A DNA stretch of 58,562 nucleotides from an uncultured Synechococcales cyanobacterium (GCA_903897715.1 CAIUCS010000034.1:1-58562); one strand, 5' to 3'. Shown: positions 17,592 to 27,178, counted from the first letter of the stretch. The notes: generated by a model from the letters alone, not told the origin. Numbers and translations: made by a program.

Positions 17592-18160
17592 ACTCTGGCG
17601 ACCTCTCAAGCGAAAGTAGGAGTTTCGATTCAGGGTCGCTATATTCGGATTCCAGGGTTAGGAAAACTACTGGTGAAAGGGTTGGATACTCGCCTGCCCA
17701 AAGGTGTTCGGACTGCGACCCTAAGCATTTGTAAGGTTGCATCTGGAGACTAACTGCAACTTGGTGTGGAATTACCAGAAGTGCTATTGCCAGATTCCGA
17801 CCTTACCTGCGGTGTTGATGTGGGGGTCGAGTATCTCTATGCCACCGATCATGGTCGATTGGTGGAACCGCCCAGCTACTTTAAGCAATCGGCATATACC
17901 AGCTGGGACTGTCCCCGTTGTGGACACCGTAACCAACTTGATGTAAACCAATGGATATTTTGTTGTGAACAGTGTGGCTATCAATCTCAGCTAAAGCACG
18001 CGGCAGCAAACGTAATCCATCAGAGTGCAGTCTTCGCAAGAAGCTACCGGGGTTGTCACCGGGACGTAATGCCTATGGAGTCTCCTTTAGTGGAGACGAT
18101 GAAGCAGGAATCCCAACTCGAGAGGGTAGGAACTGTACCCACCAATGAACAGGTCGATAG
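17592..18160 (+). mobile_element. IS200/IS605-type tnpB remnant inserted in cpcF
   Basis: Three TnpB pieces follow in order. First is the strand segment before RuvC-I (VSIQGRYIRIPGLGKLLVKG, ending near 17750). Second, in another frame, is the RuvC-I block TCGVDVGVEYLYATDHG with EPPSYFKQSA (about 17800-17890). Third is the zinc ribbon CPRCGHRN...FCCEQCGYQ (17910-17975), followed in yet another frame by RNAYGVSFSGDDEAGIPT (about 18065-18120). RuvC-II and the start of the protein are missing, so it is a dead internal fragment. No tnpA (Y1 transposase) is seen. Confidence 0.8.
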
Positions 18161-18573
18161 ACCTGTCGATCACCTAATTTCTCAGACCTCTCCCACGGTT
18201 TTACCGTCAAGCCCTAAACCTCCTTCCAATTCCGACTCAACTGGGCAAAGCCCGAGACTGTGCCTCCAAAACCACCGTGAGGGAAGGCTTAGAGGGAAGA
18301 CGATCTCAACCGTACCTGATTGCTGGTTAATAAATATTTCGCCAATGACCATTGAGGCTCAGTTTAATGTGCTATGGGCGAGATATGTTCCACAATAATC
18401 CTGCAAATCCTTTACTACTATCCTGACCTAACTTCTCTATCGCTACTGTGAACATTAGAATGATAGATTAAAATTAGTCCATAGGCATTTGATCACCGTG
18501 CCCAACGATGGGCAAGATCTGCAAAGATCGAACATAGACCCAGATAAATTTACGTTTAGGAAACACAGCAGAT

Positions 18574-18813
18574 ATGACAGATCTACAAGAACTTACTCCA
18601 ATCGATCAGGCAACCCCTGAAGAATTGACTGAAATCATTGCTGAGTTGGAAGAATATCGGGAACGCTTGGTGAACGATACCCTGTCTATGGCTCAACGGG
18701 CTAAAATCATGAAAGTACAAGCAATGGCTAATCTGGAGCCTCGGCTCGCTGAAATTGATGCCCAACTCCAGGTACTCCGCCAGCGGCAACCAGTGCTAAC
18801 GGCTGGTAACTAG
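18574..18813 (+). CDS. Small helical protein upstream of the CpeF-like lyase
   Basis: A 79-residue acidic, helix-rich protein with coiled-coil-like spacing: TPEELTEIIAELEEYRERLV, then NDTLSMAQRAKIMKVQAMAN and EPRLAEIDAQLQVLRQRQ. It has no Cys, membrane segment or signal peptide. It ends 34 bases before the HEAT lyase gene on the same strand, so co-expression is likely. I do not recognise a family. Given its neighbours it could be a small partner or chaperone for a lyase, which is a guess. Confidence 0.65.
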   Translation: MTDLQELTPIDQATPEELTEIIAELEEYRERLVNDTLSMAQRAKIMKVQAMANLEPRLAEIDAQLQVLRQRQPVLTAGN

Positions 18814-18847
18814 AGATTGAACCATAACGGCAAATAGGAAATTTGTG

Positions 18848-19759
18848 ATGAGTCCCTCGCTAAACTCCGATGCTCCGGTAGCTAATGATCCGGTCTTGCA
18901 AATTCAAGCCGAGAATGATGCTTTGATTCAGCAAGTCAATGAGCAAATTACCCTGGACAGCTTTGACTCAACGGATCAGCAAGTGCTTCAACGATTGGTG
19001 GAAGGGCTGGGAGATCCCCGTGGATTGGTGCGATTGCGCTTTGCTGAAACCTTAGGTGAAATTGGTGAACCAGCAACGCCCTTCCTAGAGGAAGCCCTGA
19101 CCCACCATGAGAATGTGGTCGTGCGGCGAGCCGCAGCTAAAACCCTGACGCTGATTGCAGACTCTAGCGCTGTGCCAACGTTGCTCCATTCGTTCCTCAA
19201 TGATGAAGATACAGTCGTCAGAAGTTCATCGGCTGGCGCCCTGGCAAGAACTGGCGAAGCGGCTGTCCCGGCGTTGCTGGATATTCTGGCATCGACGGAT
19301 CAGCCTGAGGACATTAAAGGTCATGCTGCGTGGGCACTGGCTTTTATTGGCTCGGAAGCGGCTGATTATTTGTATCAGGCTTTGAATAATGCATCACTGG
19401 ATGTGCGTTGTGCCGTCATTGGGGCATTAGGGCATGTGGCACAGGAGCAGTCCGATGAAAAGTCTTGCAATCTTCTGGTGGTTGCCCTCACCGATCTGGA
19501 ACCCTTAATCCGGACTGAGGCGGCAGCCGCCTTGGCGCAGGTGAATTATCCACCGGCAGTGCCGCATTTGATTTTGGCTGTTCAAGATGCCGACTTAGAT
19601 GTGAGAAAAGCCGCCATTAATGCCCTCGGCAAAATTGGCGATCGCTCAGCACTGAAATCACTGCAAGCCCTACTCAACGATGAAGAGAATGTGATCCGGG
19701 TGCTGGCTAAGTTGGCGATCGCTCACATTGAGCGCCAATCTGAAGCTGATGATTGGTAG
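18848..19759 (+). CDS. cpeF: HEAT-repeat bilin lyase, CpeF-like
   Basis: A protein of about 303 residues with at least six PBS-lyase HEAT repeats after a 40-residue N-terminal arm: GLVRLRFAETLGEIGEPATP, VVVRRAAAKTLTLIADSSA, DIKGHAAWALAFIG, DVRCAVIGALGHVA, DVRKAAINALGKIG. Length and layout fit CpeF/MpeV-type E/F-clan lyases. CpeF attaches the doubly linked PEB to beta-PE Cys48/59, and cpeB in this window has both cysteines. The start at ATG 18848 has AGGAAA upstream. The exact specificity cannot be read from sequence alone; another E/F lyase or chaperone is possible. Confidence 0.6.
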   Translation: MSPSLNSDAPVANDPVLQIQAENDALIQQVNEQITLDSFDSTDQQVLQRLVEGLGDPRGLVRLRFAETLGEIGEPATPFLEEALTHHENVVVRRAAAKTLTLIADSSAVPTLLHSFLNDEDTVVRSSSAGALARTGEAAVPALLDILASTDQPEDIKGHAAWALAFIGSEAADYLYQALNNASLDVRCAVIGALGHVAQEQSDEKSCNLLVVALTDLEPLIRTEAAAALAQVNYPPAVPHLILAVQDADLDVRKAAINALGKIGDRSALKSLQALLNDEENVIRVLAKLAIAHIERQSEADDW

Positions 19760-19844
19760 GAGCTTTGAGGGGGCTTCTCCGCTCTGGGAATTTGGGCATG
19801 TAGACGCTGAGGCACCGTGCCGCAGGGTAATCGCCAGAAGCACT

Positions 19845-21116
19845 CTACCAAGGTAAAAGATGAGCGTTGGAGATTCCTTTAATTCGACATCCAACGCCGC
19901 CCAGTTCTTGTAAGCTTTTTTGCGCAGCTGCGATTGGACTAAAGATTACGTCTGTCACAATTTTCCACTCTTTCACCATCAAAGCCGCAAATTGCTCCTC
20001 TTGCTCTAGGGGTCCACCATTGGTGATGTAGTAGTTCAGTCCATTTTTCCCCGTTACAAACTCACCATTAAAGAAGTTAAACGTAACGCTATCTTCTAAC
20101 TTCTTGCGGATTACTTTTATCCCTGCTGCTTGTAAATCCCTTGCAGCTTCTTCTTCTAATGCAAGTTGTAACGTCAGCTTCGCGGCTGCGGTTTTAGTCG
20201 TCAGGCAAGGAACCGCCTCTGCCATTTCTATGGCATCTTTGCAGGCGATACTGCTGTTGTTCAGCACCACTACACCATGACCGATAAACAGGATCGCCAG
20301 ATCCAAATGAAATTGACCGGGCTGCTCTACACAGATGATTTGGTCGATCGTATCCAGCCCGAAATCTTCACAAATAATTTCTCGCGCCTGTTCTCTTGTG
20401 AACTGATAAATACGGGCTGTCGCATCGATCGCATCTTTGCCGATCAGGATGACAGGTTTTCCTGCGGCATCCTCTCCGGCAATCATATTCCCTCCTTCGA
20501 TATAGGCTCGAATGTGCCCAACGCCATGCTGCTTTACTACAGCAAAAGATTCCACTACGCCACCTATTTCACTGGCGTTGACTCTAACCCCTAGCGGAAT
20601 CCACAAATGATCATCCTGGAGTGCGGCTTCTAAAATTTCTGATGAGACCTTGTCTTGCCAGCGGGATCGTCTGCCTGACTTCATCGCCCATTCTAAAAGC
20701 TGGCTATCAAAGGATTTGAGTACAGCAATCTTGCCATTCTCCAGATATTCCAGACCGTCCTCTGCCCACTTCGTGATCGGCTGAGAACTCTCAATGACAC
20801 GGTACATAGCCTCCCGACAGTGGTCTTGACTCAATTCTTGTTCGACATCGCTTCGGCTATCCCGATCGGTCAAAATGTTTAATTGCAAGCCTAGCGCTCT
20901 GACGACAGTTGCAAAGAATCGCAAATGCGCCCTTTCTGCCTCAGTTTGCCTTTCTGTATATCCCCGAACGTAATTCATGTGAAGAATCTGCGTGTTGCCG
21001 CTGGGAGTTTTCTTGTGTGGCATTGCCCCTCCCGTATCGAAAGGTGGCAGCAATGGCTGAGAATCGGTTGTCAGCCGTTCCATACTGGTGGGTTGGGTCT
21101 GATGATTCACTTCCAC
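19845..21116 (-). CDS. Pentein-fold guanidino-group enzyme (deiminase/amidinotransferase-like)
   Basis: A 423-residue protein with the full set of catalytic landmarks of the guanidino-modifying (pentein) superfamily: Glu207 in YIEGGNMIAG, the His270-Leu-Asp272 pair in FHLDLAILFIGHG, and a nucleophile Cys410 in LGGVGCRIKGISNAHLLPW. Members include arginine deiminase, agmatine deiminase, amidinotransferases and protein-arginine deiminases. About 100 residues precede the fold's clear motifs. The gene starts 12 bases after the CpcM-like gene and is last in the cpeYZ strand series, so it is probably co-expressed with PE maturation genes. Its substrate is unknown. Free arginine or agmatine is the conservative guess; arginine residues of phycobiliproteins are the bolder one. 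Confidence 0.7.
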   Translation of the reverse strand: MEVNHQTQPTSMERLTTDSQPLLPPFDTGGAMPHKKTPSGNTQILHMNYVRGYTERQTEAERAHLRFFATVVRALGLQLNILTDRDSRSDVEQELSQDHCREAMYRVIESSQPITKWAEDGLEYLENGKIAVLKSFDSQLLEWAMKSGRRSRWQDKVSSEILEAALQDDHLWIPLGVRVNASEIGGVVESFAVVKQHGVGHIRAYIEGGNMIAGEDAAGKPVILIGKDAIDATARIYQFTREQAREIICEDFGLDTIDQIICVEQPGQFHLDLAILFIGHGVVVLNNSSIACKDAIEMAEAVPCLTTKTAAAKLTLQLALEEEAARDLQAAGIKVIRKKLEDSVTFNFFNGEFVTGKNGLNYYITNGGPLEQEEQFAALMVKEWKIVTDVIFSPIAAAQKSLQELGGVGCRIKGISNAHLLPW

Positions 21117-21128
21117 TTTGCGGCATTC

Positions 21129-22331
21129 TCAGTCAGTAGGGCTTAATAGAATAATTTGTTGATGTTGCAGCGATCGCACATCCGCCAAGCTGGCTTCTGT
21201 ACTCTGCAAAATCTGCTCCACAGTTTTCTGCGCCGCAGGATTTCCAGCACAACCTTTTAGGAATTGCCACTTTGAGTCACTGAGGCGAACGATTTGATAG
21301 TCAAAATTGAGAAACTGTTGACTCTCTTGCCATCCTTGAATACAAGGACTTGGTTCCGGTGTGGCGGCGAGCAGCAGGGTATCTGACGACCAATCCTGTC
21401 GGACAATGGGGCTGCGTCCCAGGAAAAACTCATAGTGGGTAATTGCTTGCGGATCCAGCAGTTCAATCAGGCGATAGTGCTGGCGATCGCTCAACTGCTT
21501 GGCACGCTCCATCAATTCTGGTGCTTGCCCCATTAATCGATCTAACGTCCAAATCTGTGGATTAGAAAAACCAATAAATTCCAACCCCGACGCATCAATC
21601 AATTCAAACACGGTCTTGATGTTGTAATCAATCTCTTGCGGATGCACGTACATATCGGCAAAGTAAGCATCGCGATGATTTTCCCAAGACCACCGTTCCT
21701 CTTCCCGTTTTCGTAGACGGTTGTCTTCAGGCAACGCTGCAAATAGTTGTCGCCCAATGGCAACACCATCGGTATAATCACCTCGTTGTTCGCCTTGTAA
21801 TAGGGCGATCGCCTCCTGCATCAACTGAATCTCCCAGCGACCCAACTCGCCATAGACAAAAATATGGAGCAGTCCCCCTGGTGCCAGTTTTTTAGCCAAA
21901 GCCTGAATGCCGCCAATCGGATCGGGAGTATGGTGCAACACTCCCACGCAGTTAATCAGATCAAACTCACCTGGTAGTTGATCAACATCAAACAAACTGA
22001 GGTGATGAAACTCTACTCCCTTTGCCCCTGACTTCTGGCACCGCTCCTTTGCTACCGCCAACGCGACCGCACTCAGATCAATTCCCATTACTGTTGCATC
22101 CGGATTCAAATGCACCAGATATTCCGTTCCAACTCCTGTGCCACAGCCCGCATCCAGAATCCGAGCGTTCTGCCGTGCTGGTTTTTGACCGGTGCAAAAG
22201 TTGTAGGCACTTAGCCAATGCCAGCGCCAGTTATAACCTGGAGGGGGTTCGTCCAGCATCGGTTCGGGTGGAAAGGGATAGGTGTTGTAGAGCTGGGCAA
22301 CGGCGGCATTAATAGACTGGGAATCTGACAT
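21129..22331 (-). CDS. cpcM: SAM-dependent methyltransferase, probable phycobiliprotein Asn methylase CpcM
   Basis: A 400-residue class I methyltransferase. The N-terminus AAVAQLYNTYPFPPEPML leads into the SAM site ILDAGCGTGVGTEYLVHLNP (about residues 57-77), acidic motif II in VMGIDLSAVAL, and VGVLHHTPDPIGGIQALAK. The size, the NTYPFP opening and the position next to cpeZ fit CpcM, which methylates Asn72 of phycobiliprotein beta subunits. The target Asn is present in both cpcB (Asn72) and cpeB (Asn70 by this numbering). It starts 11 bases after cpeZ. The fold is certain; CpcM identity is inferred from recalled features and context. Confidence 0.68.
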   Translation of the reverse strand: MSDSQSINAAVAQLYNTYPFPPEPMLDEPPPGYNWRWHWLSAYNFCTGQKPARQNARILDAGCGTGVGTEYLVHLNPDATVMGIDLSAVALAVAKERCQKSGAKGVEFHHLSLFDVDQLPGEFDLINCVGVLHHTPDPIGGIQALAKKLAPGGLLHIFVYGELGRWEIQLMQEAIALLQGEQRGDYTDGVAIGRQLFAALPEDNRLRKREEERWSWENHRDAYFADMYVHPQEIDYNIKTVFELIDASGLEFIGFSNPQIWTLDRLMGQAPELMERAKQLSDRQHYRLIELLDPQAITHYEFFLGRSPIVRQDWSSDTLLLAATPEPSPCIQGWQESQQFLNFDYQIVRLSDSKWQFLKGCAGNPAAQKTVEQILQSTEASLADVRSLQHQQIILLSPTD

Positions 22332-22342
22332 AATCGCTAAGG

Positions 22343-22954
22343 CTATTGGGGCGGCTGGTTCTTGATCAATAGTTCCAGGCGAGATAGGGCGCTAACTGTT
22401 GCTTCGCGCACATAGGAGTCAGTGGATTCATCCTGGCTCAAAGCCTTCAATACTTCAACTCCCCGCTCATCGCCGATCGACCCCAAAGCATTGACAATCG
22501 AAATTGCCAGAGCCGGATTGTCTGTGGCTTGCAATGCTTTAATCAAAGCATCGACAACGGAAGTGCCAATCTCTCCCATGGCCATCACTGCGGCAATATG
22601 GACAACTGGATTGGGGTCATGCAGTGCTGTTGACAAGCCTTGCACCCCCTCCGCAGGAAACGGATCATCCGGATAATTAATCGCAACCTGTGCTAGGGCT
22701 TTAGCCGCGCTCCCGCGAACCGTCACATTGTCACTATTGAGCAACGCCTCGACCAGGGGTGGCACGGCATCAAACCCGATCGCTCCTAAGGCTTTCACCG
22801 CCGCCCGTCGATAGGTAGTATCTTCCTCATCCAAAATGCTCATCAGGCGCGGAATCGTGGTTTCGTCTGGGTTTTCTGCCAGTTCCCACATTGCCTGGTC
22901 GCGGAGGTTGGGATTAGGATGCTTCAGTCGTTGAAAAAGTTCATCAGTTGACAT
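22343..22954 (-). CDS. cpeZ: Phycoerythrin lyase chaperone CpeZ (HEAT repeat)
   Basis: A 203-residue HEAT protein opening LFQRLKHPNPNLRDQAMWEL, with TTYRRAAVKALGAIGFDAVP, VTVRGSAAKALAQVAINYPD, PVVHIAAVMAMGEIG and YVREATVSALSRLE. These are the repeats expected of CpeZ, the E/F-clan factor that stabilises PE subunits and helps CpeY load PEB on alpha-PE Cys82. Length is normal. It lies 102 bases after cpeY and 11 before the methyltransferase, all minus strand. Confidence 0.88.
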   Translation of the reverse strand: MSTDELFQRLKHPNPNLRDQAMWELAENPDETTIPRLMSILDEEDTTYRRAAVKALGAIGFDAVPPLVEALLNSDNVTVRGSAAKALAQVAINYPDDPFPAEGVQGLSTALHDPNPVVHIAAVMAMGEIGTSVVDALIKALQATDNPALAISIVNALGSIGDERGVEVLKALSQDESTDSYVREATVSALSRLELLIKNQPPQ

Positions 22955-23056
22955 AGTTGAGAATGGAGTAGAGGAGTTAGAGAAGGAGGAACAAGTGATT
23001 GTCGTTGTTGCATCCTCTTGTCATTGCGTTATCCCATCTTTAAGTCAATGGAACAA

Positions 23057-24337
23057 TCAATGAACAGTCACCAGTTTTGTATTCGCCTTTTCTCGGATTA
23101 ACCAATCATCGTCATGGGTGATTTTGGCATAACCACCGATGTCGCCAAAGGTTTCCAACGCCATCAACGCGGCATATTTCAGATCCCAGATTTTGCTATC
23201 CAAACAAGCGTGTAGGTGGGGAATCGCACGTGGATCTCCCAGTTCTGCTAGGGCGATCGCCGCCGCTGCCCGCGATTTCTGAAACTGCGGTTGTTTGTTA
23301 TACAGGGACTCAATCAACAGATCATAGGCTGGAACATGTTTGAGCCAACCAAATAGCTTCATCACATGAAAGTGTGCCCCATAGTCATTTTTGCCTTCTT
23401 CAGCGTAGGTTGCAAATAGGGCATCTGGCGCGGCTTCAGCATGATGCTCCAGAATTGTCTTGGTTGCTAAATAGCAGCGTCCAAAGTCAGTCTCATACAA
23501 TTCCTGAATCAGAAAGGGTAAGGTAGGAGGCTGATCATAGGTATGAACTAAGTCCAGATCCCCGGGATGATCGCGGAGGGATTGTTCCAAGTAGGGTTGA
23601 ATGGCGGTAAAGGGAATGGCTCCAACAGGAACTCCAGACTCAGCCAACATCCGAATTCCACGCAGGCGGAACACCAGCGAGACAGGACATCTGGCAATCT
23701 GGGGAATGGCATCGTAGTACTGGGAATCAATCAAATCCTGAATGGATAAGCGTCGAGCCAGCACATTCGAGTTTTGTAACATCCCCACCACTTTGTCCAT
23801 CTGGGAATAATCCCTGGTAAAGCGGCAAACAGTTGTAATGGCAGCGCTTGCGGTTGGCAAGTCAGCATTATCCGTAAAACGGCGAATGCGTTCTAGAGCG
23901 GGCTGATAATGTAACTTTGCCAGGGTGTGGATAATCACCCGATAGGTTTGCCCTGGCTTGTGGAGTAATTGAGCCACATCTTCCAAAATGACTGGGTCGT
24001 GGGTGCCAATCTCACCGATGGCCCAGACCGCATTTTCGACGGTGTACCTGTCGTCATCGCTCAGACACGAGTGGATCACCGGCAAAGCTTGCACTGCTTC
24101 TAATCGCCCCAGGGTTTCCACCGACTTGCGCCGCACAATCCGGTTCTCCATAGCTGGATCGGTTTGCTGGATCGCTCGTATCAGGGCAGCGATCGCCTGC
24201 TCCGTCGGGAAATTGACCAAATGGGAAGCCGCGATATAACGCGAATCGTCCTCGCTGATCTGATCTTGAGGGGTATCTAAAAGGGCGATCGCCTGATCTT
24301 CCGTGAGATTGAAAAGATTAAAAAAACGTTTATCCAT
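23057..24337 (-). CDS. cpeY: Phycoerythrin alpha-subunit lyase CpeY (HEAT repeat)
   Basis: A 426-residue E/F-clan lyase opening MDKRFFNLFNLTEDQAIALL. Repeat blocks include ENRIVRRKSVETLGRLEAVQ, YTVENAVWAIGEIGTHDPV, VIIHTLAKLHYQPALERIRR and KSRAAAAIALAELGDPRAIP. CpeY attaches PEB to alpha-PE Cys82, assisted by CpeZ, and both target and helper are adjacent (cpeA upstream, cpeZ downstream). Length matches the family. A 274-base gap separates it from cpeA, enough for attenuation between the abundant cpeBA mRNA and the scarce lyase mRNA. Confidence 0.92.
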   Translation of the reverse strand: MDKRFFNLFNLTEDQAIALLDTPQDQISEDDSRYIAASHLVNFPTEQAIAALIRAIQQTDPAMENRIVRRKSVETLGRLEAVQALPVIHSCLSDDDRYTVENAVWAIGEIGTHDPVILEDVAQLLHKPGQTYRVIIHTLAKLHYQPALERIRRFTDNADLPTASAAITTVCRFTRDYSQMDKVVGMLQNSNVLARRLSIQDLIDSQYYDAIPQIARCPVSLVFRLRGIRMLAESGVPVGAIPFTAIQPYLEQSLRDHPGDLDLVHTYDQPPTLPFLIQELYETDFGRCYLATKTILEHHAEAAPDALFATYAEEGKNDYGAHFHVMKLFGWLKHVPAYDLLIESLYNKQPQFQKSRAAAAIALAELGDPRAIPHLHACLDSKIWDLKYAALMALETFGDIGGYAKITHDDDWLIREKANTKLVTVH

Positions 24338-24611
24338 GTCTGTGTCAGCATTCCCCTAAGGAACGTGGATTCAATAACCTGTATTTCTGTTATTGTGAGC
24401 GTTAGCGAAGAATCTCCAAAGATGCTTCCCTCAGCATGACAAGTTCAGGTTAATCTAACCACAATCCTAAACACTTTTTTAATTTCAAACAAAACAAACC
24501 TGGAAATTCTTTACCAGCTACTCAACCTTAACAGGTCAGCAAATTGCTAAGAATCTCCAGGCTTGTCCAGGAGGAATCTATCCCCTTAAACAATTACACA
24601 GTGGTAATTGA

Positions 24612-25109
<498 letters not shown>

Positions 25110-25185
25110 TTAAAATCTCCAAAATTGGTTTTGTACTGTGAGCTGAAGTTTCAATTTTCCTGAGCGAATTGCGCGGGGCAATTGA

Positions 25186-25818
<633 letters not shown>

Positions 25819-25894
25819 TCAAGAATATAAAAGATGGGAGTGACTCTAGTCTCAGTTATGAGAAACAAAGCAATAATCCGTAACATCCAAAAAC

Positions 25895-25926
25895 TATCCC
25901 CACTCAGTTAAGTCTGAATGGGGATA
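25895..25926 (-). terminator. Hairpin downstream of nblA
   Basis: TATCCCCACTCAG (25895-25907) pairs with CTGAATGGGGATA (25914-25926) with one mismatch and a 6-base loop. It lies just past the nblA stop on the minus strand and before the cpeB leader, so it can end the nblA transcript or separate it from cpeBA. Confidence 0.5.
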
Positions 25927-25983
25927 ATCCAGTTGCAGCTAATTGGATGCCCAACGGCAAAGTCGCCAGCGAAAGATAGAGCG

Positions 25984-26154
25984 TTAGCTCACCTGCTTCA
26001 TAACATGCTTGAGTATATTATCTTTCACCATTAGCTGACGCAAAACCTCAAGCAAAAACTCTTGTGATTCCTCATAGCTCAACGATTTAACCTGCTCTTG
26101 GTACATCTTGAGGTTAAACTTCTGCTCCAAAGTAAGCTCCATTGGAAAATCCAT
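25984..26154 (-). CDS. nblA: Phycobilisome degradation protein NblA
   Basis: A 56-residue ORF, short but clearly NblA: MDFPMELTLEQKFNLKMYQE, then QVKSLSYEESQEFLLEVLRQ and LMVKDNILKHVMK. The (P)-x-E-L-(S/T)-L-E-Q-x-F opening and the central S-x-(E/D)-x-(A/S)-x-(E/D)-F-L helix are the family hallmarks. NblA binds phycobiliproteins and brings Clp protease to them during nutrient starvation. It is about 245 bases upstream of cpeB on the same strand, so the adaptor for rod breakdown is encoded beside PE. It is also 97 bases from an IS982 end. Confidence 0.85.
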   Translation of the reverse strand: MDFPMELTLEQKFNLKMYQEQVKSLSYEESQEFLLEVLRQLMVKDNILKHVMKQVS

Positions 26155-26250
26155 ATCTGTTTACTCTCCACAGCTTTGCAAGAACACCTAACTAAACTTA
26201 TGTTAACATAGGTTACAAGTGGTTGACAAGAGTGGCGTTTTATACACTTC

Positions 26251-27178
26251 ACGTCAGTTATGGATAAGCCTGGGGGAGCAAGTTTGAGTCAAGCGCAATC
26301 GAGGGTTTTTCGGTTGGTGGCAGTAGGCAAGTAATCCCCCCGACCAGGTTGACCAGAAAGTTGACCGGGGAGGGATGCCAGGAGTGCTCGATGGGAGAGA
26401 TGTTTTTCAACTGGGCAATGATGGTTTCGATGATGGATCCCTTTCGCAATAGCAAGGGATTCTTCATAGTGCGCCGCAGTTTGGTGATGAGTTGTACTCC
26501 AGTCTGCTGCCAGAGTTGTTTTGCTAACTTTTGCGAAACATAGCCTTTGTCGGCGAAGACCTTGCCGAAGATCTGCTGCCATAGCCTGGGCACAGGAGTT
26601 CGGTCATCGGTGTTACCAGGAGTCAGGGTAAAGTTGACCAATTCCCCCTGGTCATTGACGACCAAATGGAGTGTGAAGCCGAAGAACCAGTCCACTGATG
26701 TCTGCCCCGCTCAGTTAACAAATCAAACACTTTGTGCTGATTGATGGGGTGATTGTGGCACAAGACTGGTCGAGTCCATGAAGCTAATCCCACTGCCCAA
26801 AGCAGGAGCGCAGGTAAGCACACAACGGCATAACACTGAAGGCACCAACTGATAAAGCGGGGATAGTTCACCAAATGGGGGAATGCCTTGTGCCAGTAGC
26901 GGCAACGTGTTTGGTGTAGTAGTCCTTGAACGTGGGGTAGCCCTGTTGATGAAAAGCAATCACAATCGTTATGATTTCCCTCAGGCAAAGTTATCGGCTC
27001 CGATTCTGGGTTTGCAGCCCGCTCTGCAAAAGTTGCGGTTGCCACAGGGGTTCAAAGCGTTGGCAGAAGTCATCGACTGAGCAGAAGAGGTCTTCTAAGC
27101 TAGACATAGGGGGGACTTGCTGAATGGTTTGTTTATTTCAGCCTACGGCTCCCGCCTTTTCTTATCCAGAACTCACGT
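26251..27178. mobile_element. IS982-type insertion sequence, decayed
   Basis: About 928 bases bounded by imperfect terminal inverted repeats: ACGTCAGTTATGGATAAG at 26251-26268 and its counterpart CTTATCCAGAACTCACGT at 27161-27178, 16 of 18 pairs matching. The interior is a single transposase gene in broken frames on the minus strand. I see no convincing target duplication. It stands at the boundary between the pigment island and the housekeeping region. Confidence 0.8.
26258..27107 (-). pseudogene. IS982-family DDE transposase, frameshifted with an in-frame stop
   Basis: Reading from ATG 27107: SSLEDLFCSVDDFCQRFEPL, an in-frame stop at about 26989 within NRSR-stop-LCLREI, then fragments in other frames (LREIITIVIAFHQQGYP; CHNHPINQHKVFD). 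Finally comes a long C-terminal frame 26695-26258 with DWFFGFTLHLVVNDQGELVN, FADKGYVSQKLAKQLW, QLITKLRRTMKNPLL and SIIETIIAQLKNISPIEHSW. These are the IS982 DDE motifs. At least two frameshifts and one stop make it inactive. Confidence 0.85.

Noticed and set aside
17737-18398. ORFs of 69 and 210 residues after cpcF as novel zinc-finger proteins
   Set aside because: The Cys4 ribbon and the GVDVGVEYLYATDHG block are TnpB pieces in shifted frames; the rest of the frame is non-conserved read-through.
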